Assembly (NCBI GenBank): GCA_040377605.1
Contig: JBEIOK010000005.1
Coordinates: 1-48,997 of the forward strand
DNA: 48,997 bases
Source of the DNA: Solimonas sp040377605
GTDB taxonomy: Bacteria; Pseudomonadota; Gammaproteobacteria; Nevskiales; Nevskiaceae
Reading direction: 5' to 3'
Each line of letters opens with the position of its first letter. Within the stretch, counting starts at the first letter, position 1. Shown here piece by piece: positions 33,508 through 43,410 of the stretch. The notes beneath the pieces are model-generated. The model was not told where the DNA came from. It did not search any database and saw only the letters and a program-made list of their open reading frames with translations. The translations under genes and the position numbers were made by a program.

Positions 33508-34881
33508 TTACAGCAGCGCGCTCACTTCCTGCGCGGCGCGCTCGCCCGAGCGCACGGCGCCGTCGAAGTAGCCGTTCCAGATTGCCGCGGTCTCGGTGCC
33601 GGCCCAGTGCAGGCGGCCGATCGGCGTGCGCAGCGCGGAACCGAAATCGCTCCATACGCCCGGCGGGAAGTAGCCGGCATAGCAGCCCCGCGACCACTCC
33701 TCGGCGGACCAGTTGCGCTCGATGTATTCGACCGGATGCCGCGCCGCCTCGCCAAACCAGCGGGCGAAGCAGTCGATCGTTGCCTGCCGGCGCTGTTCGA
33801 CGGTCTGGCGCTGCGCGCGGCGACCGTCTTCGCCCTCGATGAACCCCATCAGCACGCCGACGTGTCCGTCCGGTGGTGAGTTGTCGAACGCGACCTTGAC
33901 CGGGCGGATGTCGCCGGTGGCCTGGCCGTTCAGGCCCGCATCGCGCCAGAACGGTTTGTCGTAGACGCACTGCACCTTGATCACCGTGCCCATCGGCATG
34001 CGCTGCGAGAGCTGGTCGCGCAGGCCATCGAGTGCGGGCGCGTAGCGGATTCGCCCCGCGAGCGCAGGCGGAATCGCGACGATCGCGCGGCGCGCGCGCA
34101 CGCGGAAATCGTCGCCGCAGGCGGTGACGCCGTGGTCGTCATGCTCGATGCGCAATACCGGCGCATTCAGTCGCACGCGGTCGCCGAGTGCATCGGCCAT
34201 CTCCAGGCAGATGCGCTGCGAGCCGCCGACGATGCGTGCCTCCTGGGCGCCGCCGTCGGTCTCGACCAGCTTTTCCAGGGAACCGGCGGAGCGGATGTAG
34301 AACAGCACGTGCAGCAGCGACAGGTCGCGCGGCTGCGCCGAGAACACAGCTTCAATGACGAGCTGCAGCAGCGCGCGGCCGTTGCGCGTGTAAAGGTTAT
34401 GGTCCATCCAGGTCTGGAAAGTCTGGCTGTCCCACTGCGACGCTTTCGGTGCTTCCCATGGCGCCTCCGGCGGCACTTGTCGCGCCATGCGGTTCAGACG
34501 CCACAACGCAATCTGCGCCTCGACCGCGCCGAGCATCGCGCCCGGCGGAATGCGTCCGCCGTATTCCGTGCGCTTGCCGTTACGCAGGTCCACGGACTGG
34601 CCGGTGCCCCAGGTCTTGAAGGTCTTGAGGCCCAGCTCGTCGATCAGCGCGAGCACGCGGTCCTGGGTCGGGCCGACCCACTGGCCGCCGACCTCGACGA
34701 CCGTGCCGGGCCGGGCGCTGGGCGCGGTGAGGGCGTGATTGAGCGTGCGCCCGCCGACGCGGTCGCGTGCTTCGAGCACGCGCACCGTGCGGCCGGCGCC
34801 GACGAGTTGGCGTGCGGCCGTCAGGCCGGCAAGCCCGGCGCCGACGATGACGACGTCGACATCGAAAGTTTCAGTGGACAT
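33508..34881 (-). CDS. MAO-type flavin amine oxidase
   Basis: 457 residues from the ATG at 34879-34881 (an ATG 12 bp upstream is in frame). An N-terminal Rossmann motif (VIVGAGLAGLTAARQL then EARDRVGGRT) binds FAD. The C-terminal part is close to mammalian-type monoamine oxidases: EEWSRGCYAGYFPPGVW, then WAGTETAAIWNGYFDGAV. The cysteine in RGCY is the position that carries covalent 8-alpha-cysteinyl FAD in MAO. It should oxidise a primary or aromatic amine to aldehyde, ammonia and peroxide. It follows the nitrilase-like lipoprotein gene by about 15 bp on the same strand. Confidence 0.92.
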   Translation of the reverse strand: MSTETFDVDVVIVGAGLAGLTAARQLVGAGRTVRVLEARDRVGGRTLNHALTAPSARPGTVVEVGGQWVGPTQDRVLALIDELGLKTFKTWGTGQSVDLRNGKRTEYGGRIPPGAMLGAVEAQIALWRLNRMARQVPPEAPWEAPKASQWDSQTFQTWMDHNLYTRNGRALLQLVIEAVFSAQPRDLSLLHVLFYIRSAGSLEKLVETDGGAQEARIVGGSQRICLEMADALGDRVRLNAPVLRIEHDDHGVTACGDDFRVRARRAIVAIPPALAGRIRYAPALDGLRDQLSQRMPMGTVIKVQCVYDKPFWRDAGLNGQATGDIRPVKVAFDNSPPDGHVGVLMGFIEGEDGRRAQRQTVEQRRQATIDCFARWFGEAARHPVEYIERNWSAEEWSRGCYAGYFPPGVWSDFGSALRTPIGRLHWAGTETAAIWNGYFDGAVRSGERAAQEVSALL

Positions 34882-34896
34882 GGGATTGAGCATTCC

Positions 34897-36405
34897 TCAG
34901 CGGATCAGGTCGGCCCAGACCGCGGTTTCGAGATAGTCGTTTTCCAGCGCGTCGCGGCTGCCGGGGCCCAGGCGCGCACCGGTGTCGGCGAGTTGCACGC
35001 GCGGTGCGTCATCGGTGACCCAGGGGGCGAGCACCAGGAATTCGGTCTTGTCGCCGACGTGCACGCGATAGGTGTCCGGATCGGTGCCGTCGACGAATTC
35101 GAGGTTGCCGACGTAATGCGCCGGCGTCGCGTTGGCGCCGCGCGCGGTGATCGCGCTCTGGCCGTCGAAGGGCAGGTCGAGCAGATTGCCGACCAGGTGC
35201 GCGGTGATGTTGTAGCGGAACGCGACGGTTGGCTCGGACACCGTGCGCCAGGTCGACTCCATCCATTCCAGCGGTTGCCAGCCGCCGGCGACATCGACGG
35301 CCCAGCGGCCGGGATTGGCCTCGGCCTGCACGACGACGTCGACGCCGAGCGCGTCCATGCACGGCATGTAGCTCAGCTTTATGTCGGCGCAGGGATTGAA
35401 ATCCGACGGACGCTCGCCGAAGGCATAGCCCCAGCGGAAGGCGGGCAGCGAGGTCGCGAAACCGAGCCGGAAGCCCGCCACCTCGTGACCCGCTGCGTTG
35501 GCGAGTGCGGCCTCGCCGTCGGCGGGCCCCTCGTCGAGACCCAGCACCTGCAGTTCGATCGACGTCAGCGGTACCTTCTCGTTGCGGAACAGCAGATTGG
35601 TTTCGCCGCGGGGCGCATCCGGATGCACATCGTGCGGCCCCCACAGCGAGGTGACGTTGGGGATGCGCGCCTCGGTCGCGACGTAGACCTCGTCGACTTC
35701 CTCGAGGTCCGGGTCCTTGAACACGGCGAGGTCGAGCGGGTCGCGCGAGGCGCGGTAGCGGGCCTGGTTGTTGGACGCCACCACGTAGACGCCGTAATCA
35801 CGCGCGATGTCGGAGAACGTGTGCGAGTACGCACGCACGAAGGTGTCGGTCGCGGCGAGGAATACCTGCTTGCGCGGATCGGTGCCGGGGAAGCGCAGCT
35901 GGTAGGCGATCACCTGCGGCAGGTAGGCCACGTTGAGCAGGCCCAGCGCGCCGAGAATGCCCAACGGGGCGCCATCGCCGAGCGGGGCGCCCAGCGGCGT
36001 CTGCGCCTGCGCGCGCACCAGCGCGCCGCGCGAGCCGGTGGCGATCGTCATCAGGCCCGCGTCCTCGTTGTAGACCACCAGCGACGGCACGCCCGGCTTC
36101 ATGAACGGCACGACGTGCTCTTCCATCAGGCAGCGCATCTTGGTGCGGAAGGCGGCATAGTCGACGACGTGGCGGATCTCCTGCTTGTACTGCAGCGCGA
36201 ACGCACGCAGGTGTGCGCCGGATTGCGGGTGCCCGGTCGCCGGAGCCCAGCGGGCAGGCCGCAGCGCGGCGCAGGTTGCCGGTGAGGGCCGCTCGATTGG
36301 CGTCACGTCATCCGGTGTCGCACCGGATCGCGGCGATTCCGAGCTGCAGCCGCCGAGCATCGACAGCAGTCCGATCGCAACGCCCCCCAGCCTGTGCCGC
36401 CCCAT
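34897..36405 (-). CDS. Nitrilase-superfamily-like lipoprotein
   Basis: 502 residues from the ATG at 36403-36405. The lipoprotein signal ends LLSMLGGC (C20). A candidate Glu-Lys-Cys triad is in the right order and context for the carbon-nitrogen hydrolase fold: E114 in LVVYNEDAG, K277 in LLFRNEKVPLTSIE, and C339 in FNPCADIKLS followed by GVDVVVQAEANPGRWA. The strand IARDYGVYVVASNNQ is also typical. A C-terminal region of about 130 residues is extra. Expected activity is amide or nitrile hydrolysis at the cell envelope; the substrate is unknown. The longer upstream frame is antisense to cysC. Confidence 0.7.
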   Translation of the reverse strand: MGRHRLGGVAIGLLSMLGGCSSESPRSGATPDDVTPIERPSPATCAALRPARWAPATGHPQSGAHLRAFALQYKQEIRHVVDYAAFRTKMRCLMEEHVVPFMKPGVPSLVVYNEDAGLMTIATGSRGALVRAQAQTPLGAPLGDGAPLGILGALGLLNVAYLPQVIAYQLRFPGTDPRKQVFLAATDTFVRAYSHTFSDIARDYGVYVVASNNQARYRASRDPLDLAVFKDPDLEEVDEVYVATEARIPNVTSLWGPHDVHPDAPRGETNLLFRNEKVPLTSIELQVLGLDEGPADGEAALANAAGHEVAGFRLGFATSLPAFRWGYAFGERPSDFNPCADIKLSYMPCMDALGVDVVVQAEANPGRWAVDVAGGWQPLEWMESTWRTVSEPTVAFRYNITAHLVGNLLDLPFDGQSAITARGANATPAHYVGNLEFVDGTDPDTYRVHVGDKTEFLVLAPWVTDDAPRVQLADTGARLGPGSRDALENDYLETAVWADLIR

Positions 36406-36543
36406 TCCTCGCCCCCGCCCCGGGCTGATCGCCCTGTCATGGACCGCGATCCTACGATGCCGCCACCTGATCGGACGAGTCCCGGGTGTCACCGGCGCCG
36501 CTACACTACGCGCCCGAAAAACCGTCCGAGAGCGAGATCCACC

Positions 36544-37164
36544 ATGGACCAGCCGACCAAGACCGGCGCCACCAACATCGTCTGGCACGCCCACAACGTC
36601 GCCCGTGCCGAGCGCGCGGCGCAGAAGAACCAGAAGCCCTGCGTGATCTGGTTCACGGGGTTGTCGGGCGCCGGCAAATCCACGGTTGCCAATGCCCTGG
36701 AAGGCGAGCTGTTCCGCAAGGGTTTCCACAGCTACCTGCTGGATGGCGACAACGTCCGCTTCGGCCTCAACAAGGATCTCGGCTTCAGCGATGCGGATCG
36801 CGTCGAGAACATCCGCCGCATCGGCGAGGTCGCCAAGCTGTTTGCCGATGCCGGTCTGATCGTGGTCACGGCATTCATCTCGCCGTTCCGGGCCGATCGC
36901 GACATGGTGCGCAAGCTGCTGCCCGAGGGCGAGTTCATCGAGGTGCATGTGCACGCGGCACTGGATGTCTGCGAGAGCCGTGATCCCAAGGGCCTCTACA
37001 AGAAAGCGCGCGCCGGGCAGATCAAGAATTTCACCGGCATCGATTCGCCTTATGAGGCACCGGAGCAGCCGGAGCTGACGATCGATACCGGCACGTTGAG
37101 CGTGCAGCAATCGGTTGATGCCTTGCTCGCCTACCTGCGCCAGCGCGGCATGATCAACGGCTGA
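36544..37164 (+). CDS. cysC: Adenylylsulfate kinase CysC
   Basis: 206 residues. Walker A WFTGLSGAGKST lies at about 36-47, followed by LDGDNVRFGLNKDLGFS and the FISPFRADRD loop with the acceptor serine, then DPKGLYKKARAGQIKNFTGIDSPYE; all match APS kinase. It phosphorylates APS to PAPS. No cysN, cysD or cysH is nearby, so it stands alone here. The longer upstream frame is non-homologous, and ATG 36544 gives the standard N-terminus. The 3' end overlaps the convergent MFS gene by 11 bp. Confidence 0.95.
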   Translation: MDQPTKTGATNIVWHAHNVARAERAAQKNQKPCVIWFTGLSGAGKSTVANALEGELFRKGFHSYLLDGDNVRFGLNKDLGFSDADRVENIRRIGEVAKLFADAGLIVVTAFISPFRADRDMVRKLLPEGEFIEVHVHAALDVCESRDPKGLYKKARAGQIKNFTGIDSPYEAPEQPELTIDTGTLSVQQSVDALLAYLRQRGMING

Positions 37165-38407
37165 GCGATACGTCCGGCGCTGCCGGCGGCGATTCGGTCG
37201 CCTCCGGCAGCAGTTCGAGGACGGTGGGGGTGGTGCGCACCATCGCCGCAAATTGCGTGTTGGCCACCACCGGCTCCGCCCGCAGCACGCGCCAGCCGAC
37301 GTAACTCGACAGCATCAGCAGGGCGGTGCCGAAGTGCAGCAGCAGGCCGCCGCCTCCGAACGCCTCCATCATCAATCCGGCGGCGCTGGGGCCCAGTGCC
37401 GCGCCCGCGCCGTGCACCAGCAGCAGGGTGCCGGCTCCGGCCACCAGCTCCTCGGCGGACAGCAGGTCGTTGGCCAGCGCGATGCTGACCGGATAGACGG
37501 TAAACGCCAGACCGCCGAATCCGAACATGCAGACCAGCAGCAGCGCCGGGTGTTCGCGGACGGCATAAGCCGCAAAGGCCAGCGCGGCCGCCGTGGTGCA
37601 GACCATGGCCAGCACGCGGCGCCGGTCGTGTCGATCCGACCAGTGTCCGACAGGCCACTGGATCAGGGCGCCGCCGAGAATCGCGACGATCATGAACGCC
37701 GCCACCTGGCCCGTATCCAGCCCCAGGCGCTGCGCCGCGACCGGCCCCAGTCCCCAGAACGCGCCCATCGCGAATCCGGATCCGAAGGCGCCCGCCAGCC
37801 CCGCCGGCGATACGGCATGCAGGCGCCTCAGCGACAGCCGTCGCACCTCGCCGACCGCCGGAGGATGGATGCGCGTGAGCGACACCGGCACCAGCGACCA
37901 GCACAGCAGCAGCGCGACCACGACGAACGGTGCGAAGCCATCGGGCGGGTACAGCAGCAACAGCCATTGTCCGGCGGCCAGTGCGAGGAAATTGACGATC
38001 ATGTAGGCCGCAAAAACCTGCCCGCGCTGGCCGGGCGGTGCCTGTGCGTTGAGCCAGCTCTCCACGATCATGTACAGCGAGACCAGGCAGGTGCCGGTGG
38101 CGATGCGCAGCAGGCCCCAGGCCCAGGGGTCGATCGCCAGCACATGCAGTAGCGCGGCCGAGGCGGCGACGGACGCGAACATCGCGAAGGCACGGATATG
38201 GCCCGCGCGCTGGATCACGCGGGGTGCCAGCCAGGTGCCCAGCAGGAAACCGGCAAAGTAGCCGGACATGACCAGGCCGATCACGCGATCCGGAAATCCC
38301 TCCTGCGCCGCCCGCACGGCCAGCAGCGTGCCGAGCAGGCCGGCGCCGGCGAGCAGCAGTGCCACGCTGGCCAGCAGCGGCGAGATGGTGCGGACGATGG
38401 TCAGCAT
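37154..38407 (-). CDS. MFS transporter
   Basis: 417 residues with twelve predicted membrane helices and a central cytoplasmic loop near IHPPAVGEVRRLSLRR. The second-half loop DRHDRRRVLAM is the MFS motif A region. Its overall pattern resembles the YcaD-like group of exporters of unknown substrate. A proline-rich tail follows the last helix. It lies 21 bp after ggpPS on the same strand, so the two may be co-transcribed. Confidence 0.88.
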   Translation of the reverse strand: MLTIVRTISPLLASVALLLAGAGLLGTLLAVRAAQEGFPDRVIGLVMSGYFAGFLLGTWLAPRVIQRAGHIRAFAMFASVAASAALLHVLAIDPWAWGLLRIATGTCLVSLYMIVESWLNAQAPPGQRGQVFAAYMIVNFLALAAGQWLLLLYPPDGFAPFVVVALLLCWSLVPVSLTRIHPPAVGEVRRLSLRRLHAVSPAGLAGAFGSGFAMGAFWGLGPVAAQRLGLDTGQVAAFMIVAILGGALIQWPVGHWSDRHDRRRVLAMVCTTAAALAFAAYAVREHPALLLVCMFGFGGLAFTVYPVSIALANDLLSAEELVAGAGTLLLVHGAGAALGPSAAGLMMEAFGGGGLLLHFGTALLMLSSYVGWRVLRAEPVVANTQFAAMVRTTPTVLELLPEATESPPAAPDVSLSR

Positions 38408-38428
38408 GCGCGCGCGTGCGGCCGCGCC

Positions 38429-40696
<2,268 letters not shown>

Positions 40697-40760
40697 GCGC
40701 GTTCTCCCGTGTGTGAAAGCGGAGCGCGCCGACATCAGCCGACGGGCAACGAAGGCCAGT

Positions 40761-40803
40761 ATTTTACCGGATTGAGGCCAAATTTTCAGATTTCATCTGA
40801 AAA
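40761..40803 (-). promoter_or_regulatory. Candidate ggpPS promoter and operator palindrome
   Basis: On the minus strand a TAAAAT box (40761-40766) is followed 65 bp later by the ATG. A perfect 9-bp inverted repeat, TTTTCAGAT-TTC-ATCTGAAAA (40783-40803), covers its -35 position, which otherwise lacks a consensus. This arrangement suggests regulated transcription. Confidence 0.5.
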
Positions 40804-40996
40804 TGATCGATTGGATATCAAAAGTAGCCTGTTTTCAGTTGCCTACGGCTCGATCGCAGGCGCCTGAATGCGGAAAAACAAATCCGATCAACGGGTAGGC
40901 GATGACTGTTGAGCAATCGAGGATATTTTTGAGCGTTATCGGGAAAATCCCCGTTCCAGAGGCCGGATCGCGCCATCGGCGGCCCGATTCCGGCCC

Positions 40997-41023
40997 ACAA
41001 AAAAGCCGGCGCAGGCGCCGGCT
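40997..41023 (-). terminator. Rho-independent terminator after the glutathione peroxidase gene
   Basis: On the minus strand GCCGGCGCC-TGC-GCCGGC is followed by six T residues. It lies about 20 bp beyond the stop. Confidence 0.92.
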
Positions 41024-41043
41024 TCGATACTGCGGGGGTCGTC

Positions 41044-41523
41044 TCAAAGCAGCTTGGCGATGTCCTTGCCGATCTTCTCCGGCGTATCCAGCGGCGCATA
41101 GCGCTCGATCACCTGGCCGTCTTTGCCGATCAGGAACTTGGTGAAGTTCCACTTGATGCCCTCCGAGCCGAGCAGGCCCGGCGCGGCGCTCTTCAGGTGC
41201 TGGTAGAGCGGGTGCGCGTTGGCGCCATTGACCTCGATCTTGGCGAACATCGGAAAGCTGACCTCGTAGGTCAGCGAGCAGAAGTTCTTGATCTCGTTCT
41301 CATCGCCCGGCTCCTGATGGCCGAACTGATCGCAGGGGAAGCCGAGAATCACCAGGCCCTGGTCCTTGTACTGGCGCCACAGCGCCTCCAGGCCCTTGTA
41401 CTGGGGGGTGAAGCCGCACTTGCTGGCGACGTTGACCACCAGCACGAGCTTGCCCTTGTAGGCATCCAGCTTCTGGACGCTGCCATCGATGGTCTTGGCT
41501 TCGAAGTCGTACACCGTGCTCAT
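41044..41523 (-). CDS. Glutathione peroxidase family protein
   Basis: 159 residues from the ATG at 41521-41523, which has a strong AAGGAGAG ribosome binding site. The peroxidatic cysteine is C36 in NVASKCGFTPQY; Q70 in FGHQEPG and the tryptophan in IKWNFTKF complete the catalytic set. It is a cysteine, not selenocysteine, enzyme and reduces peroxides using thioredoxin or glutathione. It is cytoplasmic, with no signal peptide. It is flanked on both sides by terminators, so it is a single-gene unit. Confidence 0.95.
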   Translation of the reverse strand: MSTVYDFEAKTIDGSVQKLDAYKGKLVLVVNVASKCGFTPQYKGLEALWRQYKDQGLVILGFPCDQFGHQEPGDENEIKNFCSLTYEVSFPMFAKIEVNGANAHPLYQHLKSAAPGLLGSEGIKWNFTKFLIGKDGQVIERYAPLDTPEKIGKDIAKLL

Positions 41524-41540
41524 CGTTCTCTCCTTGAATG

Positions 41541-41564
41541 AAAACACCCCGCATGGGCGGGGTG
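41541..41564 (-). terminator. Terminator after the acyl-CoA dehydrogenase gene
   Basis: On the minus strand CACCCCGC-CCAT-GCGGGGTG is followed by TTTTC. It lies between the dehydrogenase stop and the peroxidase start. Confidence 0.85.
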
Positions 41565-41573
41565 TGGGGTGCT

Positions 41574-43316
41574 TCAGAAATTCGCCGCGGTCAGCGCCAT
41601 CAGCGGCGCGGCCGGTTGACGCACGTTGTCGAGCAGCGACGTGACCTGCGACAGCATGCGCGTGACGAAATACTCGGCCGTGGCCAGTTTCATCTGTCGG
41701 GCATTGGCGTCGAGCTCGGAGGCGTCCAGTGCGCGCACGATGCGCAGCCAGTTCCAGCCGACATAGGTCAGGGCAAAGGCGCGCTGGTAGTCGACGCAGC
41801 CGAAGGCCGCGTCGTCCGGCGTGGTCTTGTAGCTCTCCTGCACCCAGGCCGTGGTCTGCTCCAGCGCCTCCAGCGCTACCTTCAGCGGCGCCGTCAGTGC
41901 CTCGGGCCCGGCGGCCAGATCCTGACGCACGGCGGCAAAGAAGCGCTTCGGCAGACGGCCGCCGTGCAGCATCAGCTTGCGGCGCACCAGATCCATCGCC
42001 TGGATCCCGTTGGTGCCTTCATACAGGCACAGGATCTTGGAGTCTCGCGTGATCTGTTCGACGCCATGCTCCTTGATGAAGCCGTGGCCGCCGTAGACCT
42101 GGATCACCTGCGAGCCGAGTTCGACGGCCATGTCGGTGCAGTAGGCCTTGACCAGCGGCGTGTTCAGATCCACCCAGTCCTGCGCGGCTTCGCGCTCCGG
42201 GCCGTCCGGCAGGTGATGGGCAAGATCCACGTACATCGCGGTCTCGTAGGCCAGCACGCGCGCGCCCTCGGTGACGGCCTTCATCATCAGCAGCATGCGA
42301 CGCACGTCCGGGTGATGGACGATCTCGGCCCCGCCGTTGAAGGCCTTGCCCTGACGGCGGTCGAGTGCATAGCGCACTGCGTTCTGCGTCGCCAGCTCGC
42401 ACTGGCCCAGGCCCTGATAGCCGACCATGATGCGGGCGAGGTTCATCATCACGAACATGTTCTGGATGCCGGTATTCGGCGCACCGACCATCCAGCCCTT
42501 CGCCGCGTCGAACTGCATGACGCAGGTCGCCGAGCCGTTGATGCCCATCTTGTGTTCGATGGCGGTCGCGCGCACGCCGTTGCGGGCGCCCAGCGAGCCA
42601 TCGTCATTGACCAGGAACTTCGGGACCACGAAGGTCGACAGCCCCTTGATGCCGGCCGGCGAGTCCGGCAGGCGCGCGAGCACGAAGTGGACGATGTTGT
42701 CCGCCATGTCGTGTTCGCCGGAGGTGATGAAGATCTTGCCGCCATCGATCGAGAACGAGCCGTCGCCGTTGGGCGTGGCCTTGGTCTTGACCGCTGCGAG
42801 ATCGGAGCCGGCCTGCGGCTCGGTGATGCACATCGTGCCGGTCCACTCGCCGGAAGCGAGCTTCGGCAGATAGGTCTTCTTCTGCTCCGGCGTGCCGCTG
42901 GCCTGGATCGCCTCGAAGCAGCCCTGGGTCAGGCCCGGGTACAGCGCAAAGGCGATGTTCGCCGAGCACAGCATCTCCTCGATGACCTTGGAGAGTGTGT
43001 AGGGCAGGCCGGCGCCGCCGAACTCCGGGTCCTGCGAAATGCCGACCCAGCCGGCTTCCGCGTACTGCTTGAAGAACTCGACGTAGCCGTCCGGGACGGT
43101 GACCGTATGGTTCTTGTACACGCAGCCCTGCGCATCCGAGGTGGCGTTCAGCGGCGCGAGCTTGTCCTGAATCAGTTTCGCCGCTTCCTCGATCAGACCC
43201 GTGAGTGTTTCCGGGGTCGCGTCTTTCAGCGCGTCGAGCTGTGACAGGCGGCTGACCTTGAGGACGTCATTGAGGACGAAATTGATTTCGCGCAGGGGCG
43301 CGATGTAGCTGGCCAT
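41574..43316 (-). CDS. Acyl-CoA dehydrogenase (DmdC/long-type)
   Basis: 580 residues. The flavin-binding segments MCITEPQAGSDLAAVKT and FITSGEHDMADN are present, the catalytic glutamate is E433 in LYEGTNGIQAMD, and a C-terminal extension of about 120 residues beyond the standard fold is typical of the DmdC/long-form group. It oxidises an acyl-CoA to the enoyl-CoA in a beta-oxidation-type step, passing electrons to ETF. Chain specificity is not readable. A TTACCGTAA palindrome lies about 40 bp upstream. Confidence 0.93.
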   Translation of the reverse strand: MASYIAPLREINFVLNDVLKVSRLSQLDALKDATPETLTGLIEEAAKLIQDKLAPLNATSDAQGCVYKNHTVTVPDGYVEFFKQYAEAGWVGISQDPEFGGAGLPYTLSKVIEEMLCSANIAFALYPGLTQGCFEAIQASGTPEQKKTYLPKLASGEWTGTMCITEPQAGSDLAAVKTKATPNGDGSFSIDGGKIFITSGEHDMADNIVHFVLARLPDSPAGIKGLSTFVVPKFLVNDDGSLGARNGVRATAIEHKMGINGSATCVMQFDAAKGWMVGAPNTGIQNMFVMMNLARIMVGYQGLGQCELATQNAVRYALDRRQGKAFNGGAEIVHHPDVRRMLLMMKAVTEGARVLAYETAMYVDLAHHLPDGPEREAAQDWVDLNTPLVKAYCTDMAVELGSQVIQVYGGHGFIKEHGVEQITRDSKILCLYEGTNGIQAMDLVRRKLMLHGGRLPKRFFAAVRQDLAAGPEALTAPLKVALEALEQTTAWVQESYKTTPDDAAFGCVDYQRAFALTYVGWNWLRIVRALDASELDANARQMKLATAEYFVTRMLSQVTSLLDNVRQPAAPLMALTAANF

Positions 43317-43352
43317 GAAACGCTTCCGATCCGAAGAAATGGGGGCTGTAAG

Positions 43353-43361
43353 GTTACCGTA
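43353..43361. promoter_or_regulatory. Short palindrome upstream of the acyl-CoA dehydrogenase gene
   Basis: TTAC-C-GTAA lies in the divergent region between the dehydrogenase and ceramidase genes and is flanked by GG and TCC, giving a partly symmetric GGTTACCGTAATCC. It could be a TetR-family site, but the match is short. Confidence 0.3.
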
Positions 43362-43410
43362 ATCCTCGGCTTACCGATGGGAAAATTCACTCCGCCGCTG
43401 GCCGCCGCGC

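Larger units (their letters stand above)
40697..41043. other. Intergenic region between ggpPS and the peroxidase gene
   Basis: 347 bp, partly AT-rich against a GC-rich background. It holds the candidate ggpPS promoter and palindrome (40761-40803) and the peroxidase terminator (40997-41023). Between 40804 and 40996 I see no gene or clear signal; the short plus-strand frame there is not protein-like. Confidence 0.6.

Noticed and set aside
34132..36285. 717-codon plus-strand frame over the amine oxidase and lipoprotein genes
   Set aside because: Spans two real minus-strand genes antisense and has shadow-type composition.
36406..37251. N-terminal extension of the nitrilase-like lipoprotein frame
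   Set aside because: Antisense to cysC and it would bury the lipoprotein signal inside the protein.
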